A stretch of 41,699 nucleotides of DNA. Source: Streptomyces sp. MBT53 (GTDB lineage: Bacteria > Actinomycetota > Actinomycetes > Streptomycetales > Streptomycetaceae). Each line of letters opens with the position of its first letter. Within the stretch, counting starts at the first letter, position 1. Both the position numbers and the translations under genes were made by a program. The notes beneath the pieces are model-generated. The model saw only the letters and a program-made list of their open reading frames with translations. It had not been told where the DNA came from and did no database searches. The stretch lies in NCBI RefSeq assembly GCF_016654115.1, contig NZ_JAEQAZ010000094.1, forward strand, positions 1-41,699, in the 5' to 3' direction. Below, one piece after another: positions 1-8,081 of the stretch.

Positions 1-188
1 CCCGTACCCAGCCCCATGTCCGTCCCCCTCCCGCACCGGCCGCCGTCCGGCCGATCTGAAAGGGAAATTACGGATCCGCGGTCGTCGTCCGCGTCCCGCC
101 AGGGAACTCACCTGCGCTGTAGCTCTCAGGTATTACGGGTATGACCGGGGTGGACAGAAGTGGACGAAGCCCGACCGAAGTCGGCGGC

Positions 189-1082
189 TCACCACGCCAG
201 TTGTGCGATCTCCTCCGCCACCACCGCGCACGCGTCCGCCGCCGGGTCGATCAGGGGGAAATGGCCGACGTCCTCAAGGAGCGTGAGGCCCACGACCTCG
301 CCGGACTTCGCCGCCGCGTCCGCGTACGACTCGGCGACCGCCTGCGGGACCACGAGGTCGGCGCGGCCCTGGACCAGCGCGGTCGCGATGCCGGTGGGAA
401 GCAGGAGCGTCGGATCGGCGTACGGCAGTCGTTCCGCGAACTTGGCATCTCCACCCAGGAGTTGACCCGCCGCTCCCCCGCACACCGCGAGCTTCTCGGC
501 GACCGTGAAGTCGGCGATCGGGGCGAGGGCGACCACACCGCGCAGCGCGGCGGGGGCGTCGGTGCGCCAGGGGGCGTCCTTGGGGAGGACGTGCCGGGCC
601 GCCGCCCACAGCGCGAGATGACCGCCCGCGGAGTGGCCGGTGAGCACCGTGCGGCGCGGATCGGCCTGCGGAAGCGCCTCCCGGACGAGAGCGGGCAGCG
701 CGTCGAGCGCCGCCGCGACGTCGTCGAAGGTCTCCGGCCAGCGGCCCGCGACCGGGCCCGTACCGCCCTGCGCGGGCAGCGCCGCACCCCGCCGGTACTC
801 GACATTGGCCACCGCGAACCCCCGGCGGGCCAGGAAGTCCGCGAACGGGGTGATGTGCAGGCGGTCGTACGGCGCCCGCCACGCGCCCCCGTGCAGGACG
901 ACGACCAGCGGCGCCGGTTCGCCCGGCACCCGCTCGCCGTGCGGGGCGTAGAAGTCGATCACCTGGTCGGGGTGGTCGCCGTACGCGGCGGTGCTGTCGG
1001 GATCCACGGCGGGATGCGAGAAGGCCGACTCCTCTTCCACGGCGGCTGCGGCGGCACGTGCGGCAGCGGCGTCGTCCGGCAT
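189..1082 (-). CDS. alpha/beta hydrolase, candidate N-formylkynurenine formamidase
   Basis: A 297-residue cytoplasmic alpha/beta-hydrolase of the esterase/lipase type. The oxyanion-hole motif HGGAW is at residues 65-69, the nucleophile elbow GHSAGG at 149-154 (Ser151), and the likely acid and base are Asp242 (GRADLVVP) and His274 (DVGHFP). There is no signal peptide; the first 17 residues are Ala-rich and probably disordered. It lies downstream of kynA-kynU in the same orientation, so hydrolysis of N-formylkynurenine to kynurenine, the step between those two enzymes, is the obvious candidate role. That role is inferred from context: the fold also fits a general carboxylesterase. The 267-nt gap from kynU suggests its own promoter. 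The ATG at 1082 follows a GAGAGG/TTGGAG ribosome site. Confidence 0.8.
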   Translation of the reverse strand: MPDDAAAARAAAAAVEEESAFSHPAVDPDSTAAYGDHPDQVIDFYAPHGERVPGEPAPLVVVLHGGAWRAPYDRLHITPFADFLARRGFAVANVEYRRGAALPAQGGTGPVAGRWPETFDDVAAALDALPALVREALPQADPRRTVLTGHSAGGHLALWAAARHVLPKDAPWRTDAPAALRGVVALAPIADFTVAEKLAVCGGAAGQLLGGDAKFAERLPYADPTLLLPTGIATALVQGRADLVVPQAVAESYADAAAKSGEVVGLTLLEDVGHFPLIDPAADACAVVAEEIAQLAW

Positions 1083-1349
1083 GCTCCAACCTCTCAGCGA
1101 CGAAACGGACTTGGACGGATACGGATGTGACGGGATATGGCGACCAGGAGCGAAACACGCGGAGAAATTCGGCCGTCGGCCGGGACGCTACCAGGCCGGT
1201 GACGTGCACGCGGACCGCGGTTGTCACGCTCGGTGAGGCGTAAACGGTTCTGCGGTGCACGTCACCGGCACGTCACTGGCCCTTCGTCGACTTCTAACCG
1301 CTCCAGTGACCTACGGCAGTTAGATCGAGGTACACAGTTCCCGGAGTTC
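1083..1349 (-). promoter_or_regulatory. intergenic region with three copies of a 9-mer, upstream of the hydrolase gene
   Basis: This gap separates the kynU stop from the hydrolase start. It holds GCACGTCAC twice in direct orientation (1257-1265 and 1268-1276, an 11-nt period, one helical turn) and the reverse complement GTGACGTGC once (1199-1207). An 8-bp inverted repeat (GTCACTGG at 1272-1279, CCAGTGAC at 1303-1310) could form a weak stem downstream of kynU. The arrangement looks like a multi-site operator for the hydrolase gene; no regulator can be named. Confidence 0.4.
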
Positions 1350-2543
1350 CTAACGGACCAGGTCCCCCAGCACCCGCGCCGCCCGCTCCACGTCCGCGAA
1401 ACCGACGTACAGCGGCGTGAATCCGAACCGCAGCACGTCCGGGTGCCGGAAGTCGCCGACCACACCCCGTTCGATCAGCCGCGCCATCACGTCACCCGCG
1501 TCCGCGCAGCGCAGCGCGACCTGGCTCCCCCGCTCCGCATGGGCGACCGGAGTCACCGACTCCACCCGTCCGGACGGCACGTACGACGCCACGCACTCCA
1601 GGAAGAAGTCCGTCAGCGCGAGGGACTTGGCCCGCACCGCCCCGACCGAGACGCCGTCGGCGTCCCACACGTCGAGGGCCGCCTCCAGGGCGAGCATGGA
1701 CAGGATGTCCGGGGTGCCCACCCGGCCGCGCAGCGCGCCCGGCGCCGGTTCGTAGGCGGGCCGCATGCCGAAGGGTTCGGCGTGCGAGTTCCAGCCCGGG
1801 AGCGGGGAGTCGAAACGGCTCTGGAGATCGGACCGCACATACAGGTACGCCGGTGAACCCGGGCCGCCGTTCAGGTACTTGTAGGTGCAGCCGACCGCGA
1901 GGTCCACCCCGTGCTCGTCGAGCCCGACCGGCAGGGCGCCCGCGCTGTGGCACAGGTCCCAGACGGCCACGGCACCCGCCGCGTGTACGGCGGCGGTGAG
2001 CGCGGGCAGGTCGTGCAGCCGGCCGGTGCGGTAGTCGACGTGGTTGAGGAGCACCGCCGCCGTACGGTCGCCGAGCACGCCCGGCACCTCGGCCGGGGTC
2101 ACCGGCCGCACCGTGCAGCCGGTCATCCGGGCCGCCGACGAGGCGATGTACCCGTCCGTGGGGAAGGTCGTCGCGTCCACGACGATCTCGTCCCGCCCCG
2201 AGCCGCCCGCCATCCGCACGGCCGCCACAACAGCCTTGAACACATTGATACTTGTGGAGTCGCCGACGACGATCTGCCCGGCCGCGGCCCCGACCAGTGG
2301 GGCGATCCGGTCGCCGATCCGCTCGGGCGCGGTCCACCACCCGCTCTCGTCCCAGGACCGGATCCGCAGCTCGCCCCACTGCCGCCGTACGACGTCCTCG
2401 ACCCGGCCCGGGACCGCCACCGGCAGCGCGCCGAGCGAGTTCCCGTCCAGATACACCACGTCGTCCAGGACGAACTGCGAACGCACGCCCGCGAGTTCGT
2501 CGGCGGCGTCCAACTTCTCTGCCTTCAGCGCGAGTTCAGACAT
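1350..2543 (-). CDS. kynU: kynureninase
   Basis: Kynureninase of 397 residues, a PLP enzyme of aminotransferase class V that cleaves L-kynurenine to anthranilate and alanine. The N-terminal YLDGNSLGALP block (31-41) is characteristic of the family. The PLP aspartate lies in VWDLCHSAGA (Asp196), and the Schiff-base lysine in CTYKYLNGGPGSPA is Lys222. The ATG at 2543 is chosen because it overlaps the kynA stop by 8 nt (2536-2543), a translational-coupling arrangement, and gives the normal family N-terminus; the reading frame stays open further upstream inside kynA but is not homologous there. It acts in tryptophan catabolism and could also supply anthranilate to secondary metabolism. Confidence 0.96.
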   Translation of the reverse strand: MSELALKAEKLDAADELAGVRSQFVLDDVVYLDGNSLGALPVAVPGRVEDVVRRQWGELRIRSWDESGWWTAPERIGDRIAPLVGAAAGQIVVGDSTSINVFKAVVAAVRMAGGSGRDEIVVDATTFPTDGYIASSAARMTGCTVRPVTPAEVPGVLGDRTAAVLLNHVDYRTGRLHDLPALTAAVHAAGAVAVWDLCHSAGALPVGLDEHGVDLAVGCTYKYLNGGPGSPAYLYVRSDLQSRFDSPLPGWNSHAEPFGMRPAYEPAPGALRGRVGTPDILSMLALEAALDVWDADGVSVGAVRAKSLALTDFFLECVASYVPSGRVESVTPVAHAERGSQVALRCADAGDVMARLIERGVVGDFRHPDVLRFGFTPLYVGFADVERAARVLGDLVR

Positions 2544-3375
2544 GGGAGCGCGCCGTCCACAGCTCGGGGAACACGTTCTTCTGCGCGCGCTTCTCCAGCC
2601 AGGCCACCCCGGCGGAGCCGCCCGTCCCGGTCTTCGCGCCCATCGCGCGCCGGGTGGCGACGAGATGGTCGTTGCGCCATCGCCACACCAGCTCGGCGAC
2701 ATCGGTCAACGCCTCGCCGAGCCGGGCGAGTTCGTCGCCGGAGTCACCGGAGTAGAGGGCGGTCCACACCTCCTCCACCTCCGCCGACGGCTCGTAGCGC
2801 AGCGACACGTCACGCGTGAGCACGGCCTCGGGGACCGTGTGCCCGCGCCGGTCGAGGAGCCTCAACACCTCGTCGTAGAGGCTCGGTTCGTGCAGTGCCT
2901 TCTCCAACTCGGCGTGCACGCGCGGTGCGCCGCGGTGCGGGACGAGCATGGACGCGGACTTCTCGCCGAGCAGGAACTCCATCCGGCGGTACATCGCGGA
3001 CTGGAAGCCGGAGCCCTCGCCGAGGGCCGCGCGGTACGAGTTGAACTGGGCCGGCGTGAGCTGTCCGAGGGGCCGCCAGGAGGCGTTGAGCGCCTCCAGT
3101 TCCCGTACGGAACGCTTCAGCGCGTCGATCGCGACCGGCACCCGGTCCTCGCGCAGGGCCCGCGCGGCGGTCTCCCACTCGTGCACGATGACCGTGAACC
3201 ACAGCTCCATGACCTGGGTGGTGACCAGGAAGACCATCTCGCCGGGGTCGTCGGAGCGGGTGTGCTGGAGGTGGGTGAGGACGTCCGCCTGGACGTAGTC
3301 CTCGTAGGGGGTCGTTCCCTGGAAGTCGAGATGCGGGGCCTCGGGCTCCTGCGTTTCCTGAGCCTGCTGGGACAT
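2536..3375 (-). CDS. kynA: tryptophan 2,3-dioxygenase family protein
   Basis: Haem-dependent tryptophan 2,3-dioxygenase of 279 residues, opening the indole ring of L-Trp to N-formylkynurenine. The substrate-carboxylate motif GFQSAMYRR (123-131, Arg130), the proximal haem ligand in RWRNDH (His237) and the GTGGSAG loop (250-256) are present. The distal position that is His55 in the Xanthomonas enzyme (QHQTSELW) reads TTQVMELW here, placing Thr53 where the active-site histidine is expected. The first 15 residues are Gln/Glu/Pro-rich. The ATG at 3375 is preferred over longer in-frame starts because homology begins here. It is the first gene of a kynA-kynU transcript with an 8-nt overlap. Confidence 0.9.
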   Translation of the reverse strand: MSQQAQETQEPEAPHLDFQGTTPYEDYVQADVLTHLQHTRSDDPGEMVFLVTTQVMELWFTVIVHEWETAARALREDRVPVAIDALKRSVRELEALNASWRPLGQLTPAQFNSYRAALGEGSGFQSAMYRRMEFLLGEKSASMLVPHRGAPRVHAELEKALHEPSLYDEVLRLLDRRGHTVPEAVLTRDVSLRYEPSAEVEEVWTALYSGDSGDELARLGEALTDVAELVWRWRNDHLVATRRAMGAKTGTGGSAGVAWLEKRAQKNVFPELWTARSHV

Positions 3376-3454
3376 CGCTGTCTCCTGATGCGTACTCCGG
3401 GTAGCGGTCCGCCCCTGCCGAATTCCGACACGGGGGCCCCGGTCCCCACCGGGC

Positions 3455-3484
3455 ATCCTGCACAATCGTCCCGCAAGACCGCAA
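3455..3484 (-). promoter_or_regulatory. candidate housekeeping-sigma promoter of kynA-kynU
   Basis: On the minus strand a -35-like TTGCGG (3484-3479) and a -10-like CAGGAT (3460-3455) are separated by 18 nt, a good match to Streptomyces HrdB promoters. It would start transcription about 70 nt before the kynA ATG. The -35 element abuts the terminator of the upstream DUF3151 gene. Confidence 0.45.
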
Positions 3485-3511
3485 GGTCCGCCTGGTCACA
3501 CCAGGCGGACC
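3485..3511 (-). terminator. hairpin terminator after the DUF3151 gene
   Basis: A perfect 12-bp inverted repeat (GGTCCGCCTGGT and its complement) with a 3-nt CAC loop, 26 nt past the DUF3151 stop codon. There is no U-tract, as is usual for Streptomyces. Confidence 0.75.
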
Positions 3512-3537
3512 CGCATCACCGCACCCGGACTACAGGA

Positions 3538-3951
3538 CTAGCCCAGCGTCTGGGCCGCCGTCGGCGAGGAATCCTTCAGGAACTGGCTGCACCGCGCGTA
3601 CTCCTCCTGCTCCCCGATCGCCTGCGCGGCCCGCGCGAGGGCGTGCAGCGCGCGCAGGAAGCCACGGTTCGGCTCGTGCTCCCACGGCACCGGTCCGTGG
3701 CCCTTCCAGCCGTTGCGCCGCAGCGAGTCCAGCCCGCGGTGGTAGCCCGTACGGGCATAGGCGTACGACTCCACGACGCTGCCCCGCTCGAACGCGTCGT
3801 CGGCCAGCAGGGCCCAGGCGAGCGAGGAGGTCGGATACTTCGCGGCGACATCGGCGGGCGTCGCCCCGCTCGCGAGAAGGTCGCGCGGCCCGGGGTCTTC
3901 GGGGAGGTGGGTCGGGGGCGGTCCCCCGAGGAGGTTCTCGTGAATCGTCAT
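3538..3951 (-). CDS. DUF3151 family protein
   Basis: A 137-residue soluble protein that I recognise as the actinobacterial DUF3151 family; no biochemical role is known to me. It begins MTIHENLLGGPPPTHLPEDP and continues with a helical repeat-like core rich in Ala, Trp and Tyr (for example SLAWALLADDAFERG and SYAYARTGYHRGLD) resembling a short TPR-like helical array. No signal peptide, membrane segment or cysteine pair is seen. The ATG at 3951 gives the family length; the frame is open 13 codons further upstream with no conserved sequence. It lies 46 nt downstream of the exporter gene and may be co-transcribed with it; a strong hairpin follows the stop. Confidence 0.85.
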   Translation of the reverse strand: MTIHENLLGGPPPTHLPEDPGPRDLLASGATPADVAAKYPTSSLAWALLADDAFERGSVVESYAYARTGYHRGLDSLRRNGWKGHGPVPWEHEPNRGFLRALHALARAAQAIGEQEEYARCSQFLKDSSPTAAQTLG

Positions 3952-3997
3952 GGGTTCCAGTCTCCCCCAGGGGCGGCCATTGCCCGGCATCCGCCCG

Positions 3998-5476
3998 CTA
4001 CCCCGCGTCGAGACGCCCCTTCCCCACCCGTGGTTCCAGGGGCGGGGCCGTGATCGAGCCGTGGGTGAGGCACTCCGGGCGGTGGCAGTCCGGGGGCGGG
4101 CGGCGGACCGTCGTAAAGGCCAGGACCGAGCCCACCACCAGCACCCCCGCGCACCACCCCATCGCCCGGTCGAAGGCGTGGTCGAAGGCGGTCGCCGAGC
4201 GGTACGCCTCCGAGCCCATCCCGGCGAGCAGCGGCAGCGCGGCGATCGCGATGAGGCCGGCCGCGCGGGCCGCCGCGTTGTTGATGCCGCTGGCCAGGCC
4301 CGCGCGGGCGGTGTCGACGGAGGCGAGAACGGTGGCCGTGAGGGGGGCGACCAGGATGACCATGCCGGCGCCCATCACGAGGAGGGCCGGTACGACGTCG
4401 GTGAGGTAGGAGGCGTCCGGGCCGACGCGCAGCATCAGGAGCATCGCCGCCGCGCACAACAACGGGCCGACGGTGAGCGGGATGCGGGGGCCGATGCGCT
4501 GGGCCAGTTCGCCCGAGCGGGCCGAGAAGAGAAGCATCAGGGCGGTCGTGGGGAGCAGTGCCGTGCCGGCCTCCAGCGCCGAATAGCCTGCCACCACCTG
4601 GAGTTGGAGCGCCGTCAGGAAGAAGAAACCGCTGAAGGCCGCGTACACGCAGAGCGTGACCAGGTTGACCGCCGTGAACTGGCGGGACGCGAAGATGCCC
4701 GGCGGCATCATCGGATCGGGGCTGCGCTTCTCGACGTGGACGAACGCGACTCCCGCGGCCACGCCCGCCGCGGCGGTGACGATCACGACGGGCAGCGGGC
4801 CGTCGGCCGCCTCGATCAGCGCGTACGTCACCAACGCCAACGCGACCGCGCCCAGTGCCGCGCCCAGTACGTCGAAGCGGCCGTGCGCGCGGCCGTCCGC
4901 CGACTCGGGGACGTGGCGTACGGCGATGGGGGCGCAGACCAGCGCCATCGGGACGTTGATCAGGAACACCCAGCGCCAGCCGGGGCCGTCCACCAGCCAG
5001 CCGCCCAGGAACGGGCCGATCGCCGCGCCGATACCGCCGAAACCGGACCACAGGCCGACCGCCCTGGCCCGGTCGTCGGGGTGGAAGGAGGCCTGGATGA
5101 GGGCGAGGGAGCCGGGGGTGAGGAGCGCGCCGCCGATGCCCTGGAGCGCGCGGGCGGCGATCAGGACCCCGGCATTGGGGGCGAATCCGCACAGCAGGGA
5201 GGCCGCCGCGAACCACACCACGCCCAGGACGAAGATCTTGCGGCGTCCGTAACGGTCGCCGAGCGAGCCGCCGAGGAGGATCAGTCCGGCCAGCGTCAGC
5301 ATGTACGCGTTGACCGTCCACTGGAGGGCGGCCAGGTCGGCGTTCAGGTCGCGGCCGATGCGCGGCAGGGCCACATTGACGACGGTGGAGTCCACCATGG
5401 CCATGCTGGAGCCGAGGACCGTGGTGAGCAGGACCCACTTGCCCTGGGGCGAGGCGATGCGCACATCGGAGGACAT
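3998..5476 (-). CDS. MFS drug exporter, DHA2 (14-TM) type
   Basis: Integral membrane transporter of 492 residues, probably a proton-coupled multidrug exporter of the DHA2/EmrB-QacA group. The first helix carries DSTVVNVALP, the loop motif A reads GGSLGDRYGRRK, and motif C of drug antiporters reads GIGAAIGPFLGG. Hydrophobicity suggests about 14 helices, the last near ATAFDHAFDRAMGWCAG. The C-terminal tail (about 30 residues) is cytoplasmic and Pro/Arg-rich. The ATG at 5476 is chosen for homology and a GGGGG stretch just before it. No TetR or MarR regulator adjoins it. A perfect 12-bp hairpin sits only 16 nt upstream of the start codon, so expression probably depends on read-through or on a promoter buried in that hairpin. 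Substrate unknown. Confidence 0.88.
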   Translation of the reverse strand: MSSDVRIASPQGKWVLLTTVLGSSMAMVDSTVVNVALPRIGRDLNADLAALQWTVNAYMLTLAGLILLGGSLGDRYGRRKIFVLGVVWFAAASLLCGFAPNAGVLIAARALQGIGGALLTPGSLALIQASFHPDDRARAVGLWSGFGGIGAAIGPFLGGWLVDGPGWRWVFLINVPMALVCAPIAVRHVPESADGRAHGRFDVLGAALGAVALALVTYALIEAADGPLPVVIVTAAAGVAAGVAFVHVEKRSPDPMMPPGIFASRQFTAVNLVTLCVYAAFSGFFFLTALQLQVVAGYSALEAGTALLPTTALMLLFSARSGELAQRIGPRIPLTVGPLLCAAAMLLMLRVGPDASYLTDVVPALLVMGAGMVILVAPLTATVLASVDTARAGLASGINNAAARAAGLIAIAALPLLAGMGSEAYRSATAFDHAFDRAMGWCAGVLVVGSVLAFTTVRRPPPDCHRPECLTHGSITAPPLEPRVGKGRLDAG

Positions 5477-5492
5477 GCCCCCAGGTATACAA

Positions 5493-5520
5493 CGACCCCG
5501 GTGCCGTAGCACCGGGGTCG
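5493..5520 (-). terminator. fbaA terminator, directly before the exporter gene
   Basis: A perfect 12-bp inverted repeat (CGACCCCGGTGC / GCACCGGGGTCG) with a 4-nt CGTA loop, 16 nt downstream of the fbaA stop and 16 nt upstream of the exporter start codon. Confidence 0.75.
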
Positions 5521-5536
5521 CGGCAGACCGTATCGG

Positions 5537-6559
5537 TTACTTGATCTTCGTGCCCGTCGAGCGCAGGTTGGCGCAGGCCTCCGTGACGCGCGCGGCCATC
5601 GACGCCTCGGCGAGCTTGCCCCAGGTGCGCGGGTCGTAGGTCTTCTTGGAGCCGACCTCGCCGTCGACCTTCAGGACACCGTCGTAGTTCTTCAGCATGT
5701 GGTCCGCGACCGGGCGCGTGAACGCGTACTGGGTGTCGGTGTCGAGGTTCATCTTCACCACGCCGTTCTCCAGCGCGGTGGCGATCTCCTGCTCGGTGGA
5801 GCCGGAGCCGCCGTGGAAGACGAAGTCGAACGGGGACGCCTTGCCGTACTTCGCGGCCACGCCGTCGCTCAGCTCCTTGAGCAGTTCGGGGCGGAGCACG
5901 ACGTTGCCCGGCTTGTACACGCCGTGCACGTTGCCGAAGGACGCGGCCAGCAGGTAGCGGCCCTTCTCGCCGAGGCCGAGCGCCTCGACCGTACGGATCG
6001 CGTCGTCGACCGTGGTGTAGAGGGAGTCGTTGATCTCGTGCGAGACGCCGTCCTCCTCACCGCCGGTCGGGGTGATCTCCACCTCAAGGATGATCTTCGC
6101 GGCGGCGGCGCGGGCCAGCAGCTCCTGCGCGATGGCGAGGTTGTCGGCGAGGGTCTCCGCCGAGCCGTCCCACATGTGCGACTGGAACAGCGGGTTGCCG
6201 CCGGCCTTCACGCGCTCCTCGGAGACGGCGAGCAGCGGACGGACGTAGCCGTCGAGCTTGTCCTTGGGGCAGTGGTCGGTGTGCAGCGCGACCGTGACCG
6301 GGTACTTCGCGGCGACGATGTGCGCGAACTCGGCGAGCGCCACGGAACCCGTGACCATCTCCTTGGCGTACTGGCCGCCCAGGAACTCGGCGCCACCCGT
6401 GGAGATCTGGACGATGCCGTCGCTCTCGGCCTCCGCGAAGCCGCGCAGCGCAGCGTGCAGGGTCTGGGTCGAGGTCACATTGATGGCCGGGTAGGCGAAC
6501 TTGCCTGCCTTCGCCCGGTCGAGCATCTCGTTGTAGACCTCGGGGGTTGCGATGGGCAT
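5537..6559 (-). CDS. fbaA: class II fructose-bisphosphate aldolase
   Basis: Zinc-dependent aldolase of 340 residues, interconverting fructose 1,6-bisphosphate with glyceraldehyde 3-phosphate and dihydroxyacetone phosphate in glycolysis and gluconeogenesis. The family block HTDHCPKDK (93-101) supplies the catalytic Asp95 and zinc ligand His96. Further zinc ligands are expected at Glu161 (ILEVEITPTGG), His212 (GNVHGVYK) and His249 (VFHGGSGS). NLDTDTQYAF (271-280) is the phosphate-binding signature. Length and C-terminus are normal for the FbaA type. The ATG is preceded by AAGGAG at an ideal distance. pyrE lies 132 nt upstream in the same direction. Confidence 0.97.
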   Translation of the reverse strand: MPIATPEVYNEMLDRAKAGKFAYPAINVTSTQTLHAALRGFAEAESDGIVQISTGGAEFLGGQYAKEMVTGSVALAEFAHIVAAKYPVTVALHTDHCPKDKLDGYVRPLLAVSEERVKAGGNPLFQSHMWDGSAETLADNLAIAQELLARAAAAKIILEVEITPTGGEEDGVSHEINDSLYTTVDDAIRTVEALGLGEKGRYLLAASFGNVHGVYKPGNVVLRPELLKELSDGVAAKYGKASPFDFVFHGGSGSTEQEIATALENGVVKMNLDTDTQYAFTRPVADHMLKNYDGVLKVDGEVGSKKTYDPRTWGKLAEASMAARVTEACANLRSTGTKIK

Positions 6560-6691
6560 GTGTCCGCTCCTTGGTATCTGCGGGTTGGCGATCTTCGCGA
6601 TCTGCGTACTACGGCCCTGACCTAGACCTTGGGTGCGACGTCATCGTCGTGCCCATCTTTCCAGACGCGGCCGGATGCTGAGAGTGGGCGG

Positions 6692-7240
6692 TCAGTCCAG
6701 GCCCAGGTCGTCCTTGGAGTACGCGAAGAGGTACGGCACCCCCGCGCCCGCCTCGATCTTCTCGGCGGCGCCGGTCGCCCGGTCCACGATGGTCGCGACG
6801 CCGACGACCTCGGCACCGGCCGCGCGCACGGCCTCGACGGCGGTCAGCGGGGAACCGCCCGTGGTGGAGGTGTCCTCGACGACCAGGACCCGGCGGCCCG
6901 CGATCTCCGGACCCTCCACCTGGCGCTGCATGCCGTGCGCCTTCGCGGCCTTGCGCACGACGAAGGCGTCCAGCTGCTGTCCACGCGCGGCGGCGGCGTG
7001 CAGCATCGACGTGGCGACCGGGTCGGCGCCCATCGTCAGGCCGCCGACCGCGTCGAAGTCGAGATCGGCGGTCAGGTCCAGCAGCACCTGCCCGACGAGC
7101 GGGGCGGCCTCCCCGTCGAGGGTGACGCGCCGGAGGTCGATGTAGTAGTCGGCCTCCAGACCCGACGACAGGGTCACCTTGCCGTGCACCACGGCCTTGT
7201 CCTTGATCTGCTGCAGCAGCGCGCCGCGTACGTCCGTCAT
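6692..7240 (-). CDS. pyrE: orotate phosphoribosyltransferase
   Basis: Orotate phosphoribosyltransferase of 182 residues, joining orotate and PRPP to form OMP in de novo pyrimidine synthesis. The PRPP-binding signature VLVVEDTSTTGGS spans 118-130, and the flexible-loop lysines are in FVVRKAAKAHG (Lys97, Lys100). The start at 7240 (MTDVRGALLQQI) is preferred over an in-frame codon nine residues upstream because family homology begins there. It lies 31 nt after the mutarotase gene, so the two are probably co-transcribed. Confidence 0.96.
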   Translation of the reverse strand: MTDVRGALLQQIKDKAVVHGKVTLSSGLEADYYIDLRRVTLDGEAAPLVGQVLLDLTADLDFDAVGGLTMGADPVATSMLHAAAARGQQLDAFVVRKAAKAHGMQRQVEGPEIAGRRVLVVEDTSTTGGSPLTAVEAVRAAGAEVVGVATIVDRATGAAEKIEAGAGVPYLFAYSKDDLGLD

Positions 7241-7271
7241 GCCGCCCAGCTTAGAGGCGATGTCCACCGGC

Positions 7272-8060
7272 CTAGAAGCGCGTCCAGGCCCAGGTCATCG
7301 TGGCTTCCAGCGGCTCGATCGGGGTGACCAGGCGGGGCAGGGTGTTGAGGCCGTTCGGCGGGCCGGTCTGCGGTTCCACGCAGACGGCGGCCTCCTGCTC
7401 GTCGTAGACGACGACCCACTGCTCGGGGCTCGTCACCTTCAGCGCCAGCTGTCCCGGCCAGGTCAGCGTGACGTCGACGCCGTCCGGCATGCCGAAGCAG
7501 TCGTCCCAGGGGCTGGGCTTCACGTCGACGCGGTTGCCGGTCGGGAGGTGGTCGTCGCCGCGCTCCTCCTGCCAGGCGGGGCTGAAGTCGACGAGCACGT
7601 CCTCGCCGCCGAGGTTGCGGTTGAACCACGGGTGCCAGCCGATCTGCGCCGGGAACGAGTCGCCGTACGCCTCGATCGCCATGGTGAGCGTCAGGGCGTC
7701 CGCGGTCAGCGCGACGGCCTGGGTGACGCGGCCCGGGAAGGGCCACGGCTCGACCAGGTCGTACGTGATGACCGTCTCGTCGGGCGCCCGGCGGGCGGTG
7801 CGCCAGGCGCCGTCGCGGACGGTGCCGTGGATGGCGTGGGGCGGGGAGTTGAGGGGCATCTGGTGGACGGTGCCGCCGTCCAGGAAGCGGCCGTCGCGGA
7901 TCCGCCCGCACCAGGGGACCATCGGGAAGCACCCGAACCGCTCGCCCTGGCGCAGCAGTTCGGTGCCGCCGACGCGAAGTCCTCCGATACGGCCGCCGTT
8001 GCCCGGCTGCACCGTCACCTCCGCGTCGCCCGCGGTCAGCGTGATCTCTTCGTTACTCAC
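7272..8060 (-). CDS. aldose 1-epimerase family protein (mutarotase-like)
   Basis: Galactose-mutarotase-like protein of 262 residues; family members interconvert alpha and beta anomers of sugars or hexose phosphates. The expected active-site pattern is present: Arg53 in PWCGRIRDG, His78 in HAIHGTVRDG, His143 in IGWHPWFNRNL, and a catalytic glutamate Glu229 in VCVEPQTGPPN. The protein is cytoplasmic, without a signal peptide. It is shorter than galM proper and resembles the compact group often annotated simply as aldose epimerase, so the natural sugar cannot be assigned. It shares a transcript direction with pyrE. Confidence 0.9.
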   Translation of the reverse strand: MSNEEITLTAGDAEVTVQPGNGGRIGGLRVGGTELLRQGERFGCFPMVPWCGRIRDGRFLDGGTVHQMPLNSPPHAIHGTVRDGAWRTARRAPDETVITYDLVEPWPFPGRVTQAVALTADALTLTMAIEAYGDSFPAQIGWHPWFNRNLGGEDVLVDFSPAWQEERGDDHLPTGNRVDVKPSPWDDCFGMPDGVDVTLTWPGQLALKVTSPEQWVVVYDEQEAAVCVEPQTGPPNGLNTLPRLVTPIEPLEATMTWAWTRF

Positions 8061-8081
8061 GGCACGACCCTACTGGGCCGC

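Noticed and set aside
1..188. A gene or RNA at the left edge
   Set aside because: No frame with coding character, ribosome site or stable structure could be supported in this short stretch.
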